From NCBI GenBank assembly GCA_036121365.1, contig JAZAFR010000003.1, forward strand, positions 1 through 47,210: a stretch of DNA of 47,210 nt, given 5' to 3'. Of the stretch, positions 16,799 through 27,061 are shown one piece after another. The notes under the pieces were generated by a model that was not told the DNA's origin, did not search any database, and worked only from the letters and a program-made list of their open reading frames with translations. Position 1 is the stretch's first letter, and every line of letters begins with the position of its first letter. Made by a program: the position numbers and the translations under genes. The stretch comes from UBA7916 sp036121365. GTDB taxonomy: Bacteria; Pseudomonadota; Gammaproteobacteria; Comchoanobacterales; Comchoanobacteraceae.

Positions 16799-18298
16799 CT
16801 ATACTTTACGAACCACAGCCAAACTCAAAAGTTTTACAATAGAAACTTCTGAAATTGACACCACACATTCAGGATACAAACCAATCACCAAAATAACAAC
16901 AGAGAGCCCCATTAAAAGAAGCTTCTCAGAAACACCAATATCAACCAATGACAAAGCTTTAATATTGGTCACTTTACCGTAAAATACGTGTCTCACTAAA
17001 TTTAAACTATATGCCGCGGACAATATTAATGTAAACACAGCAATGGCAGCAATCCTAAGATCAGTGGCCACTGCTGACAACAGGATTAAAAAATCTCCAA
17101 CAAAGCCCCCTGTTCCAGGGAAACCAATATTACTTAAAACATACAACATAAAAAAAGCACTGAGAACCGGCATAACTCGCATAATCCCACCATAATCCGT
17201 CACCATACGACTACCCAAACGTGCATATAGCATTCCAAAGGCCAAAAAGAGCGCTGCCGAAGTAAAGCCATGGCTAACCATATGAAAAACAGATCCTGTC
17301 AAAGACATTTTCTGATAATTTTGAGAGTTTTCAGGCATTAAATACACCATAAAAATCCCCAAAGTAACCATTCCCATGTGTGAAATTGAAGCATATGCAA
17401 TCAATCTCTTAACGTCTAACTGCACAACAGCAACAAAACCAATATAAATAATGGCAATCAGGGACATCAAAACCATCCATGGTGCAAAAAAGTACGCTGC
17501 ATCAGGAGTAATTGGCAAATTAAAACGCAAAAAACCATAGCCACCCAATTTTAATAAAATGGCCGCCAAAAGCATAGACCCAGCCGTTGACGCTTGGGTA
17601 TGTGCATCAGGAAGCCAGCTATGCACTGGAAACATTGGCAACTTAATCGCAAAGGCAAACGTAAATGCAACAAACAACCATTGCTGCTCTTGGAAAGTCA
17701 ACGATGATTGATAAAAAGACAGCAAACTGAAACCACCACAACGATATCCCAAATACAAAATACTCACCAAAAAAAGAATTGAACCAAAAAAGGTAAACAA
17801 AAAGTATTTTTTAGACGCATGCTGTCTTTGCTCACCTCCAAAACGTCCTATGTACAAGTACATCGGTAGAAGACCAGCTTCCCAAAAAAAATAAAACAAC
17901 AACCCATCCAAAGCACAAAACACACCAATTGTCATGGCTTGTGTAAAAAATACCAAAGCGAAAACTTGTAAAAGCTGACCGCTTTCCATACAACACACGG
18001 CACATACACTGACAAACACCACAAAAAAAGTCAGAGCAATCAAACCCACCGAAATACCATCAACACCTAGATGATACGTAGCCCCAATGGAAGGGATCCA
18101 GCTTACCTGCTCTACCCATTGAAAATCAACAACAGGCACATACAAGTACAACAGGTTAACAGCCAATAACACGCCACTAAAACTTAAAACCAAAGCCACA
18201 GTCTTTTGAACCAGTTCACTACAATGATTTAAAGACAACATCACAACTGAAGCAAAAATCCCATGAAATAACAACAATGATAAAAAAGGAGTTTCCAT
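16799..18298 (-). CDS. nuoM: NADH-quinone oxidoreductase subunit M
   Basis: NuoM is a second antiporter-like proton channel of complex I. The 499-residue polytopic protein has the family signatures YHLGVDGIS, FFFWEAGLLPMY (the membrane Glu involved in proton transfer), IKLPMFPVHSWLPDAHTQA and KRLIAYASISHMG. I chose the ATG at 18298. The frame could also open at a TTG at 18322 overlapping nuoL, but that leaves a less typical N-terminus. It sits between nuoL and nuoN with almost no gap, so it is translated within the nuo operon. Confidence 0.95.
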   Translation of the reverse strand: METPFLSLLLFHGIFASVVMLSLNHCSELVQKTVALVLSFSGVLLAVNLLYLYVPVVDFQWVEQVSWIPSIGATYHLGVDGISVGLIALTFFVVFVSVCAVCCMESGQLLQVFALVFFTQAMTIGVFCALDGLLFYFFWEAGLLPMYLYIGRFGGEQRQHASKKYFLFTFFGSILFLVSILYLGYRCGGFSLLSFYQSSLTFQEQQWLFVAFTFAFAIKLPMFPVHSWLPDAHTQASTAGSMLLAAILLKLGGYGFLRFNLPITPDAAYFFAPWMVLMSLIAIIYIGFVAVVQLDVKRLIAYASISHMGMVTLGIFMVYLMPENSQNYQKMSLTGSVFHMVSHGFTSAALFLAFGMLYARLGSRMVTDYGGIMRVMPVLSAFFMLYVLSNIGFPGTGGFVGDFLILLSAVATDLRIAAIAVFTLILSAAYSLNLVRHVFYGKVTNIKALSLVDIGVSEKLLLMGLSVVILVIGLYPECVVSISEVSIVKLLSLAVVRKV

Positions 18299-18308
18299 AA
18301 ATATATAC

Positions 18309-20285
18309 TCAATATCCAACAATAAAAAAGTTAATTCCTATGATAACAATCAGAAAAACCACCATCACAACAAAATACCGATTCAACAACCCTGTCTGAA
18401 TACGGCTGAGTTTGAATGAAGCTCGATTAATATTGCATGCCACACGATGTTCAAAAGTATCATCAATCAAAAGTCGCTCTCCGTATACATCAAAACCATG
18501 AGAAATCCAAATAAATAAAGGAACAATAATGCGGTCATTAACCCAATCAAATCCATATTTATTCACCAAAACATAAAAACAGAGAGACCAATATGAAGAC
18601 CATTTTGCCACAAAAAATCGGTATTTAACAAATAGAAACCAACTTGAGATCACACCAAACAATGATAAATACAGTCCTAAACTTCCTAGAGCATGGCTGA
18701 ACAAGCCTTCATCTACGATATGAATTAAATACGAAGACATATTCTGAACAGACAGAGAACTAGAATCGAAATGATAAAAGACAGCATTCAAATCCCCAAC
18801 AAAAAAATCAAGCCCAAAAAAACCAGAAAAACAACTCATCAAAGCCAACACACATAACACAAAAATAATTGAAAATTTAGACTCATATATGACCGATTTG
18901 CCATGACGACTTTTATTAAAAAAAACAGTCCAAAACAAACGAAAAATATATAAAGGCGTCACTAAAAACCCAAGTAAACAAGCTCCGTAAATATAATGGC
19001 CTAAAACAAATTTAGATGACTGATATGCAACAGCAGATAAAATTAAATCTTTAGAATAAAACCCAGCAAACGGAGGCATGCCTGACAAAGCAAGAGCACC
19101 AATAAAGAAACACAAGGCAGTCACAGGCATAAATTCCCATAGGCCTCCCATTTTACGAATGTCTTGCTCATGATGTAATGCCAGTATGACTGACCCTGCA
19201 GCCATAAACAACAGGGACTTAAAGAAAGCATGTATAATAAGATGAAACATAGCAACTTGATATGCCCCCACACCCACAGCGACCACCATATATCCTAATT
19301 GAGATAAGGTAGAATAGGCTATAATGCGTTTAATATCATATTCACATAGAGCCAAAAGACCTAACCACAGTGCACCACTGGCACCAATGAAAGCAATGAA
19401 ATTTTGCACCTCAAGACTCTGGTCCACCATGCCATAAAAGCGACATAACAAATAGACACCTGATGTGACCATAGTTGCGGCATGAATTAAAGCCGAAACC
19501 GGTGTTGGCCCCTCCATAGAGTCTGGCAACCATATGTGTAAAGGCATTTGTGCAGATTTAGACATCACCCCGATAAAAAATAAAAGACCAACCAACATCG
19601 GGGCATCTATAGAGAAAGCTCCAAAAGAAACAACCTGACCACTCAAAAGCGAAAATTTAGACAACAACAGATAATACTGCACATCACCAAGAAGATAAAT
19701 CAAAAGACAGGTCCCCAAACAAAAACCCAAATCACCGAAGCGGTTGATCAAAAAAGCTTTCAAATTTGCTTGCGACGCAGAATCCTTATAATAATAAAAC
19801 CCAATTAAAAAATAAGAAAATAAAGACACCCCTTCCCAACCAAAGAAAAGACCAACCAAGTTGTTCGTCATGACAAGATAGTACATGGCAAAAGTAAATA
19901 GTGAAATCAAACTGAAAAAACGACCAAATCCGATCTCATCTTGCATATAGGGAACACTATAAATATGAATCAGAAAAGAAACAAATGAAACCATCAATAA
20001 CATAGACAAACTCAAACCATCGATCCACAAACCAAAATTACAAGAAAAACCTTCCAAGTCAATCCATTGGTATCCAGCTAGATCAATCACCTTTTCCGGT
20101 TGCATTGCAAAAAGGAAGCACCCCATAAGTGCACATAGAAAGGACCCTCCCAAAGAAAAGACACTGAGTTGTCCAATAGAGCGATCTGACAAGGAAAAAA
20201 CACCGACAAAAACACCAGAAAGAAGTGGCAGAAAAACACTCAGTATGATTAAAATCTGCAACATATCCATTATATTCACCATCAT
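18309..20285 (-). CDS. nuoL: NADH-quinone oxidoreductase subunit L
   Basis: NuoL is the distal proton pump of complex I and carries the long lateral helix that braces the membrane arm. The 658-residue length is slightly above E. coli NuoL. Signatures include FFGWEGVSLFSYFLIGFYY, KSAQMPLHIWLPDSMEGPTPVSALIHAATMV and KRIIAYSTLSQLGYM. The C-terminal hydrophilic/amphipathic stretch followed by a final hydrophobic segment fits the lateral helix and its anchor. The start overlaps the nuoK stop by four bases (ATGA-type), typical for coupled translation. Confidence 0.96.
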   Translation of the reverse strand: MMVNIMDMLQILIILSVFLPLLSGVFVGVFSLSDRSIGQLSVFSLGGSFLCALMGCFLFAMQPEKVIDLAGYQWIDLEGFSCNFGLWIDGLSLSMLLMVSFVSFLIHIYSVPYMQDEIGFGRFFSLISLFTFAMYYLVMTNNLVGLFFGWEGVSLFSYFLIGFYYYKDSASQANLKAFLINRFGDLGFCLGTCLLIYLLGDVQYYLLLSKFSLLSGQVVSFGAFSIDAPMLVGLLFFIGVMSKSAQMPLHIWLPDSMEGPTPVSALIHAATMVTSGVYLLCRFYGMVDQSLEVQNFIAFIGASGALWLGLLALCEYDIKRIIAYSTLSQLGYMVVAVGVGAYQVAMFHLIIHAFFKSLLFMAAGSVILALHHEQDIRKMGGLWEFMPVTALCFFIGALALSGMPPFAGFYSKDLILSAVAYQSSKFVLGHYIYGACLLGFLVTPLYIFRLFWTVFFNKSRHGKSVIYESKFSIIFVLCVLALMSCFSGFFGLDFFVGDLNAVFYHFDSSSLSVQNMSSYLIHIVDEGLFSHALGSLGLYLSLFGVISSWFLFVKYRFFVAKWSSYWSLCFYVLVNKYGFDWVNDRIIVPLFIWISHGFDVYGERLLIDDTFEHRVACNINRASFKLSRIQTGLLNRYFVVMVVFLIVIIGINFFIVGY

Positions 20286-20590
20286 CCTTCTATATTTGTC
20301 AAAACCTTGGCATCCAAAGATCCATACTGTCTATACATCAAAACAAACAACGCTAAAGCAATTGCAGATTCACTTGCAGCAATCACCAAAACAAACAAGC
20401 CCATTATCTGACCGTGCACATCGTGATGCATCTTAGCAAATAAAACAAAATTCAAACTTGCCGCCAGAAAAATCAATTCCACACAAAGCAACATCACAAT
20501 AAGGTTTCTCCGGTTAAACATCATCCCAACACACGCAGTCCAAAACAAAAACACACTCATCAACACAAAAAAAACCCAAAACATCAGCAT
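20282..20590 (-). CDS. nuoK: NADH-quinone oxidoreductase subunit K
   Basis: NuoK is a small complex I membrane subunit of 102 residues with three helices. The conserved membrane glutamate lies in VELIFLAASLNFVLF, and a second acidic residue in AASESAIALAL. Both are part of the proton path beside NuoJ. It overlaps nuoJ by seven bases and nuoL by four. Length and motifs are as expected, apart from somewhat Phe/Leu/Val-rich helices that reflect the G/T-rich coding strand. Confidence 0.95.
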   Translation of the reverse strand: MLMFWVFFVLMSVFLFWTACVGMMFNRRNLIVMLLCVELIFLAASLNFVLFAKMHHDVHGQIMGLFVLVIAASESAIALALFVLMYRQYGSLDAKVLTNIEG

Positions 20591-21195
20591 TTCTCCGCTT
20601 TATTATTGATCAAAGACAAACGGTCTCCAACAGTAACGTCAAGTTGTTCTTTACTAATTTGCGTTTTTAGTGTACTTGCGCGACTTCTACGAACGAAGCC
20701 CACAGAAACAACAATTGGCACCACCAGAATCAACGCCAAAATCTGCAGTAACCAGAAATATTCTTGATACAAAACAATGGAAAACTCCGTCAAATACCCA
20801 GACTGAAATCCCCAAACATCAGCAAGCAAAGAATCAAAAGAAAACAAAGAAACATTCCAATAACAACACAATAACAATACAAATAATGGAAGTGAGCAAG
20901 AAAACAAACACATGACAAACATTTTACAGGCTGAAAAACGATTCATACTTGTATAAGAAGACTCATTCATCATCATTACCGTAAAAAGAAACAAAGTCAT
21001 TACAGCACCAACATAAACAAAAATCAACACCATAGACAAAAACTCAGCGCCCAAAAAAAGCCAATACACAGCCACACAAATCAAACAGCCCATTAAACTT
21101 AACACGCTCTTAATAGGATTATTCACCATAGTCAAAGCATTGGCAAAAAACACCACAAAAAAAGCCAATAGACAAATGAACAACTGCAACAACAT
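20584..21195 (-). CDS. nuoJ: NADH-quinone oxidoreductase subunit J
   Basis: NuoJ is a complex I membrane subunit linking the quinone site to the pumps. The 203-residue product has five predicted helices, the family N-terminus with NPIKSVLSLM, and FVYVGAVMTLFLFTVMM containing the pi-bulge helix region. The C-terminal 40 residues are soluble and charged. It overlaps the nuoI stop by one base and nuoK by seven, within the nuo block. Confidence 0.94.
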   Translation of the reverse strand: MLLQLFICLLAFFVVFFANALTMVNNPIKSVLSLMGCLICVAVYWLFLGAEFLSMVLIFVYVGAVMTLFLFTVMMMNESSYTSMNRFSACKMFVMCLFSCSLPLFVLLLCCYWNVSLFSFDSLLADVWGFQSGYLTEFSIVLYQEYFWLLQILALILVVPIVVSVGFVRRSRASTLKTQISKEQLDVTVGDRLSLINNKAEKC

Positions 21196-21731
21196 TAACC
21201 TTCTTCCTTCTCTATCAATTCTCTATCATGCTGCAATTGAGGTTCAATACAACTACCAATCTCTAATAACTTATCTTTCGTTAAAATATTTTGACCACGC
21301 TCAGACACCACATAATGCATTTCAGGGGTCAACACAATTGAATCTACAGGACAAGCCTGTTCGCACAAACCACAATTGATACATTTGAACATATCAATAT
21401 CAAAACGAGTGGTTCTACGTGTCAAATCTTTACGAGGTTCTGTATCAATTGTAATGGCCAAAGCAGGACAAGTGGCTTCACATAGTTTACACCCGATACA
21501 ACGTTCCTCCCCATTCGGGTAACGTCTTAATGCAAGCAAACCACGAAACCTTGGTGAAACTGGAAGGGTCTCTTCGGGAAACTGGATGGTACTCTTTCGT
21601 TGCAATGCAGTCTTTTGAGTCACCATTAGCCCTCTAAACAACTCCACAAAAAACACTCTTTGCACCCAGCCCATCTTAACAATGAAAAATAAAGCAAGTA
21701 GTGCCAAAAATATCAACAATACATAAATCAT
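21195..21731 (-). CDS. nuoI: NADH-quinone oxidoreductase subunit I
   Basis: NuoI is a peripheral-arm subunit carrying two [4Fe-4S] clusters (N6a and N6b) that pass electrons toward NuoB. It has the two ferredoxin motifs CIGCKLCEATCP and CINCGLCEQACP, with the conserved SPRFRGLLALRRYPNGEERC before the first. I chose the ATG at 21731 (178 residues) because it overlaps the nuoH stop as TAATG. A longer frame to 21806 would run inside nuoH. Compared with many NuoI proteins there is an extra hydrophobic N-terminal helix (about residues 1-18), which may anchor it to the membrane. Confidence 0.95.
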   Translation of the reverse strand: MIYVLLIFLALLALFFIVKMGWVQRVFFVELFRGLMVTQKTALQRKSTIQFPEETLPVSPRFRGLLALRRYPNGEERCIGCKLCEATCPALAITIDTEPRKDLTRRTTRFDIDMFKCINCGLCEQACPVDSIVLTPEMHYVVSERGQNILTKDKLLEIGSCIEPQLQHDRELIEKEEG

Positions 21732-22735
21732 TATAAAACACCACCCACAATCATCAACGATACCACAAAAATCCACAATATCGATACTGGAATACAAATT
21801 TTCCAACCTATCATCATCAACTGGTCATATCGATAACGGGGAAAACTGGCACGAATCCAAATAAATAAATATAAAAAAAAGAATACTTTTACCATTAACC
21901 AAAAAATCTGAGGAACCCATGCAAACATAGAGTCGAAAAAAAACACCCCTTCAAATGGTGATTGCCATCCACCTAAAAAAAATAAACTGGCCAAAGTAGA
22001 AACAAAGATCATATTGGCATATTCAGCAATAAAAAACATAGCAAAAATAAATCCTGAGTATTCCACTTGGTATCCTGCAACAATTTCACTTTCCCCCTCT
22101 GTGATATCAAATGGTGCACGATTTGTCTCTGCAACCGCACTGATTAAATACACGATAAAGACAGGAAACAATAAAATAAAATTCCAATGGACAATGCCTC
22201 CCTTTTGCGCCAATACAATCTGACTTAGATTCATTGACTCTGCTACCATTAAAACTGGAACCAAAGAAAAACCCATAGAAATTTCATAAGAAATCATCTG
22301 AGCCATTGATCGCATAGCACCAAAAAATGCATATTTTGAATTTGAAGCCCAGCCTCCCAATAATATACCATAGGACCCCAATGAGCCAATGGCCAAAACA
22401 AAAAGAACACCCACGTTAATATCAGCCAAAACCCATGTATTAGCAAAAGGAACCACAGACCAAGACAAAAACGCACTCACCAGGCTAATCATCGGAGCAA
22501 TGAGAAACAATAAAAGATCAGCAGATTTTGGGAAAACCATTTCTTTATGTAAGAATTTTATACCGTCAGCAACCGTTTGTAAAATCCCGAGAGGGCCGAC
22601 ACGATTGGGCCCGACTCTACCTTGCATATAGCCCATAATTTTACGCTCTGCTAAAATCAAATACAGCACTAAAAATAAAACACAGGCAAGTATAACGGCT
22701 ATTTTTAAAACAATCTCTAACAAAATCAAAAACAT
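21731..22735 (-). CDS. nuoH: NADH-quinone oxidoreductase subunit H
   Basis: NuoH is the complex I membrane subunit that forms much of the quinone cavity. The 334-residue, roughly eight-helix protein has AERKIMGYMQGRVGPNRVGP near the N-terminus, ETNRAPFDITEGESEIVAGY with the conserved acidic loop, and a C-terminal FIWIRASFPRYRYDQLM. It overlaps the nuoG stop by one base (TAATG) and is overlapped likewise by nuoI. All conserved features are present. Confidence 0.96.
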   Translation of the reverse strand: MFLILLEIVLKIAVILACVLFLVLYLILAERKIMGYMQGRVGPNRVGPLGILQTVADGIKFLHKEMVFPKSADLLLFLIAPMISLVSAFLSWSVVPFANTWVLADINVGVLFVLAIGSLGSYGILLGGWASNSKYAFFGAMRSMAQMISYEISMGFSLVPVLMVAESMNLSQIVLAQKGGIVHWNFILLFPVFIVYLISAVAETNRAPFDITEGESEIVAGYQVEYSGFIFAMFFIAEYANMIFVSTLASLFFLGGWQSPFEGVFFFDSMFAWVPQIFWLMVKVFFFLYLFIWIRASFPRYRYDQLMMIGWKICIPVSILWIFVVSLMIVGGVL

Positions 22736-25164
22736 TATTTACCAAACTCCTCCTGTTTGATCACTTCAATTTCATCACACCAACCAGACATCAAGGAAAC
22801 TTCAGGAAATCCAGCCGGCATCAACACCCCCCCGACAGCAACAGTAGTATCATACTCAAAATTAAATTGAACTTCACATCCACCTTGTTTAAATAACAAA
22901 TGTTCACCATCCACAAACTCATCAGATAAAGTATCTGGGTGAACCTTCACTGTAAATTCGTCTTGCATTTCTTGAAGAGGTAAACTACGTCTAGACATTG
23001 AATCTTGCCTATAAATACCCATATTTGCGATACGATACAATTCACCTTCTTTGGACGGAAAAAGATTTCTACGCAGCGGCGATTGAATATCAGACATTTT
23101 TTTCGATTTCACACGTTGAATAACCCCTGTTTGGAACAACTCAATATCCCCTCTCAACTCAGAAATATCATGATAAGAAAACCCTTTACTTTTAAGCATA
23201 TTGCCTAAAACTCTATAAATTTTCCACACTGGCTTACTGGATTCATACAATGATTTAATCGGAAGAAAATGACAAAGCTCGCCCATCACGCTGACCCAAC
23301 TACCAGCATATTCTGTCCAGGCTGCCGCAGGCAATAAGATATCTGCATACTCAAGAGCAAATGCGCTGGCATAGGTAGAAATTGATACCACTGTATGGGC
23401 TTTTTTCAATGCGCCAATGGCCATTGCAGGATCATAGAAATCAAATTCCGGTTCAATATTCTGTAAAACATACAATTTTTTCGGCTTATCTAACATATCA
23501 TAGCTGGATTGACCAGTTGCAATATGAACATCCTCATCACAATAACAAGGCCCAAAGCCAATCATCTCAAGACCAGCCGTATTCACTCCAGGCATCAAAT
23601 GAATCAATTCCACAGAACTCATGGCTTCTAACATCACACAAAGTCGATGAACACAAGAAGCTTGTTGATGAGATTGAGCATACTGACCCAGAAAAATATA
23701 TCCTTTTGATTTCAACAAAATTTTGGCAAAGCGGTCACTGAGCTTAGATCGATTGATATCAATTAAAGATTTGTTCCAAGATTCACTCAATTTATTCTGA
23801 CTATAGTGGGCCAATGACAACACGCAAGAAGCCAAAAAGTGCACAAATTCATAACCACACGCTGTGACTTCTTCGGCCAGTTCAAAATTCCAATCATAAG
23901 ATACTGGATTGACACTCAACACTTTAAGACCATTCAATTGAGCTTGTCGAATGCGCATAGCGGCAATTGGCTGCTCATTTCGAATGTAACTGCCCACCAG
24001 CATCACCACTTGAGAATCTTCTAAAACAGAAAAGTCTAAAAAGCTTGATTGATATGCTTTTTCCGCATTATTGATATAATCAGTGTCTCTTTGATGATGC
24101 CTAAAATCCATGTTAAAGCATCCCAAAGAATGCATAAGTTTTTGACACATAAACCCTTCTTCAACAGTTGCATTTGAACTAATCAAAGCTCCCATCTGTT
24201 CCGGGCCAAATTCTTTTAATACACTTTGTATTCGCTCAGACGCCAAAGATAATGCCACATCCCAGCTAACTTTTTTCCACTCCTTCCCATCTTTTATCAT
24301 TGGATGTGATAACCTTTCCGAATGAGAGAGTCCGAGATAACCGAAACGATCTCTATCTGAAATCCAACCTTGATTGAGAGCATCATTTTTTCTAGGAACA
24401 ACTCGCATTACTTGATTAAGGTCACCATCACTACTGGTATGCACGTAAACATGCGACAGTAAGCAATCATGAGCAGATACATAAGAATGGTTCACAAAAG
24501 ACCAAGACCGACCTCGATAACGCATGGGTTTAGAAGTCAAAGCTCCAACCGGGCACAAATCAATACAATTACCAGACAATTCAGACTTCAATCCTTTTTG
24601 TAAATACGCAGCTATGTGCATGCTCTCTCCACGATCAACCATCCCAAAGTCAGACACACCAGCAATTTCAGTACCAAATCGAACACAGCGCGTACAATGT
24701 ATACAACGAGTCATATCAGAAGCAACCAAGCTACCAAAATCATAATCAACAACGGCACGTTTTCTTTCTACGTAACGTGAAACACCACGACCAAATCCCA
24801 TAGCAACATCCTGGAGCTCGCACTCTCCGCCCTGATCACAAATGGGACAATCCAATGGATGATTGATCAATAAAAACTCCATCACTGACTGTTGTGACTG
24901 ACGCGTTTTTTTTGACTTGGTATTGACAGTCATTCCCTCTTCTATTTTCATATGACATGCAGGAAGTGTTTTTAGTCCATCATTAACCTCAACCAAACAC
25001 ATCCTACAATTGGCCGCTACTGTCAATTCTTTATGATAACAAAATCGAGGAATATACACACCAATACGATCTGCAACCTCAATGATCGTCTCACCTAAAA
25101 AACCAGTAACAGTCTTCCCGTCTAAGATAAATTCTACTGACTTTGCCAATGTCTTACTAACCAT
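22735..25164 (-). CDS. nuoG: NADH-quinone oxidoreductase subunit G
   Basis: NuoG is the large iron-sulfur subunit of the NADH-oxidising arm, carrying clusters N1b, N4 and N5. The ligands are visible as CRMCLVEV, HPLDCPICDQGGECELQD and CIHCTRC, with a final CIDLCPVGAL. The rest is a molybdopterin-oxidoreductase-like domain without cofactor, as in other NuoG. Of the possible starts I chose the ATG at 25164 (809 residues), preceded by AGGAG. Earlier codons would add about 20 atypical residues. The gap to nuoF is 86 bases, the largest inside the block. Confidence 0.95.
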   Translation of the reverse strand: MVSKTLAKSVEFILDGKTVTGFLGETIIEVADRIGVYIPRFCYHKELTVAANCRMCLVEVNDGLKTLPACHMKIEEGMTVNTKSKKTRQSQQSVMEFLLINHPLDCPICDQGGECELQDVAMGFGRGVSRYVERKRAVVDYDFGSLVASDMTRCIHCTRCVRFGTEIAGVSDFGMVDRGESMHIAAYLQKGLKSELSGNCIDLCPVGALTSKPMRYRGRSWSFVNHSYVSAHDCLLSHVYVHTSSDGDLNQVMRVVPRKNDALNQGWISDRDRFGYLGLSHSERLSHPMIKDGKEWKKVSWDVALSLASERIQSVLKEFGPEQMGALISSNATVEEGFMCQKLMHSLGCFNMDFRHHQRDTDYINNAEKAYQSSFLDFSVLEDSQVVMLVGSYIRNEQPIAAMRIRQAQLNGLKVLSVNPVSYDWNFELAEEVTACGYEFVHFLASCVLSLAHYSQNKLSESWNKSLIDINRSKLSDRFAKILLKSKGYIFLGQYAQSHQQASCVHRLCVMLEAMSSVELIHLMPGVNTAGLEMIGFGPCYCDEDVHIATGQSSYDMLDKPKKLYVLQNIEPEFDFYDPAMAIGALKKAHTVVSISTYASAFALEYADILLPAAAWTEYAGSWVSVMGELCHFLPIKSLYESSKPVWKIYRVLGNMLKSKGFSYHDISELRGDIELFQTGVIQRVKSKKMSDIQSPLRRNLFPSKEGELYRIANMGIYRQDSMSRRSLPLQEMQDEFTVKVHPDTLSDEFVDGEHLLFKQGGCEVQFNFEYDTTVAVGGVLMPAGFPEVSLMSGWCDEIEVIKQEEFGK

Positions 25165-25250
25165 ACATGCTCCTAGGCTCAGCCTTACACAAAAAGTTTT
25201 GAATTCCCATAGCCAACAAAGCATGTATACCCATTACAAAACACCTCCGT

Positions 25251-26558
25251 CTAAACATGAAGACTCCCCGTAATTTGTGATTTTTTATGCCGGATAAAAT
25301 ACTCAAATTCATCATAAAAATGATGAACAAAACTTTGAACAGGCCAAGAGAAAGACTCTCCAAAGGCGCAAATCGTCCTACCTTCAACTTGACAAGCCAC
25401 ATCAACCAATAAAGACAAATCCTTCAAAGTAGCCTTACCTTCAACAATACGTTGTAATATCCGAACAATCCAGCCAGTGCCTTCCCTACAAGGAGTACAC
25501 TGGCCACAAGATTCATGCTGATAAAATTTAGAAATACACAGCAAAGTTTTTACCATACAAGTATTTTCATCCATAACAATCACACCACCAGAACCCAAAG
25601 CAGACCCGTGACGTTGTAAAGAATCATAATCCATATTTAATTTCATTATAATTGATGCAGGCAGCACTTTCATGGAACTACCTCCAGGAATGACTGCTTT
25701 TAATTTTGCCTTCGTTCGCATACCTCCACACAATTTAAGCAATGATTGAAATGGAGTTCCTAAAGGCAACTCAAAAACACCTGGATTTTTAACATGTCCA
25801 CTGACACAAAATATTTTACTTCCCCCACTATTCTCACAGCCATATTGCAAAAACCATTCAGGACCTTTTTCCAATATCACAGGTATAGAAGCCAGCGTTT
25901 CGGTATTATTAACTGTCGTGGGCTTACCATACAAACCAGATTGAGCAGGAAATGGTGGCTTCGAGCGTGGTTTAGCAGGCTTCCCTTCAATTGATTCTAA
26001 CATCGCTGTCTCTTCCCCAACGATATAAGAGCCAGCTCCCAATAAGTTAAACATATCAATTGAAACACCGCTACCCAAAATATTCTTGCCGATAAGACCC
26101 AAATGATTGGCGTCTTCAAGTGCTTGTTCGCAGCGATCAAACTGTAATTTATACTCCCCCCTAATATAGTGGTAACAAACATCTATTCCCTGCACATAAC
26201 AAGCAATCAGTATTCCTTCAATCAACTGATGAGGATTATATTGTAAAATTAAAGTATCCTTGCATGTACCAGGTTCACCCTCATCCGAGTTACATACCAG
26301 ATAACGAGGATGCGGTGCAGCATCAGGAATAAAGCCCATCTTAACTCCAGCTACAAAGCCGGCACCACCTCTTCCTCTAAGTAATGACTGCTTAATCTGA
26401 GTCAATATTGTTTGTCTATCTAGCTTCTCTGTGATGATTTTCCGCCACATGGAATACCCGCCAATAGACATATAACTGGCCATTGTGTAAGGTTCTTTTA
26501 AATGCATGGTTCTTAAGCAAACTTCATTCATTTTCAATGTATCACGTTGAGCAATCAC
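25251..26558 (-). CDS. nuoF: NADH-quinone oxidoreductase subunit F
   Basis: NuoF binds NADH and FMN and holds cluster N3. The glycine-rich GRGGAGFVAGVKMGF and CNSDEGEPGTCKD segments form the NADH/FMN pocket. The N3 ligands are in ESCGQCTPCREG, with a last Cys in ICAFGE. The usual GRGGAGFPTG is FVAG here, a mild deviation. The product has 435 residues. The GTG start overlaps the nuoE TGA and has AGGGG upstream. An in-frame ATG at 26531 is the alternative. Confidence 0.95.
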   Translation of the reverse strand: MIAQRDTLKMNEVCLRTMHLKEPYTMASYMSIGGYSMWRKIITEKLDRQTILTQIKQSLLRGRGGAGFVAGVKMGFIPDAAPHPRYLVCNSDEGEPGTCKDTLILQYNPHQLIEGILIACYVQGIDVCYHYIRGEYKLQFDRCEQALEDANHLGLIGKNILGSGVSIDMFNLLGAGSYIVGEETAMLESIEGKPAKPRSKPPFPAQSGLYGKPTTVNNTETLASIPVILEKGPEWFLQYGCENSGGSKIFCVSGHVKNPGVFELPLGTPFQSLLKLCGGMRTKAKLKAVIPGGSSMKVLPASIIMKLNMDYDSLQRHGSALGSGGVIVMDENTCMVKTLLCISKFYQHESCGQCTPCREGTGWIVRILQRIVEGKATLKDLSLLVDVACQVEGRTICAFGESFSWPVQSFVHHFYDEFEYFIRHKKSQITGSLHV

Positions 26559-27061
26559 GATTCAGCCCCTTCTTTAAGACGATCTACCAGTTGGTCTACT
26601 TTTTCTAGGTCCATATTCATCTGATAATCATCATCACCCACCAACATACATGGAGCAGAACAACAAGCTCCCAAACACTCTGTTTCTTCAAGAGAAAAAA
26701 CCCCATCTTCTGTCGTTGAATTCACTTGAACATCCAACTTATCAGCTAAATGATTTAACAGTTGCTCACTACCACGCAAATAACAAGAAACACTATTGCA
26801 TACTTTAAGCTTAAACTGTCCACTCGGAGCATGCCGATACATTGAGTAAAATCGGGACACTTCTTGCGCCTGAATGAGCGGCATATTCAAAAAGTTTGCC
26901 ACTGCAGCCACATGAGCATCTTCAATATGCCCATGCTCATTTTGAACCAATCTCAAAGCCATAATAACTGCAGAAGACTGCTGGTCTCTCGGAAACTTCA
27001 CTGTCCACTCGCGTATTAATTTTTTAAGTTTTGTGCTGAGTTGGTATGGCTGTTGACTCAT
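26555..27061 (-). CDS. nuoE: NADH-quinone oxidoreductase subunit E
   Basis: NuoE is a thioredoxin-fold subunit with the [2Fe-2S] cluster N1a next to the FMN. The four ligands appear as CNSVSC and, about 35 residues later, CLGAC in ECLGACCSAPCM. At 168 residues it has normal length. It overlaps the nuoD stop by four bases and the nuoF start by four, so translation is coupled. Confidence 0.95.
   Translation of the reverse strand: MSQQPYQLSTKLKKLIREWTVKFPRDQQSSAVIMALRLVQNEHGHIEDAHVAAVANFLNMPLIQAQEVSRFYSMYRHAPSGQFKLKVCNSVSCYLRGSEQLLNHLADKLDVQVNSTTEDGVFSLEETECLGACCSAPCMLVGDDDYQMNMDLEKVDQLVDRLKEGAES

Noticed and set aside
23382..23741. A 119-codon + strand frame opposite nuoG, and similar antisense frames throughout the nuo region
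   Set aside because: They mirror well-conserved complex I genes, lack start signals and have no recognisable protein features.
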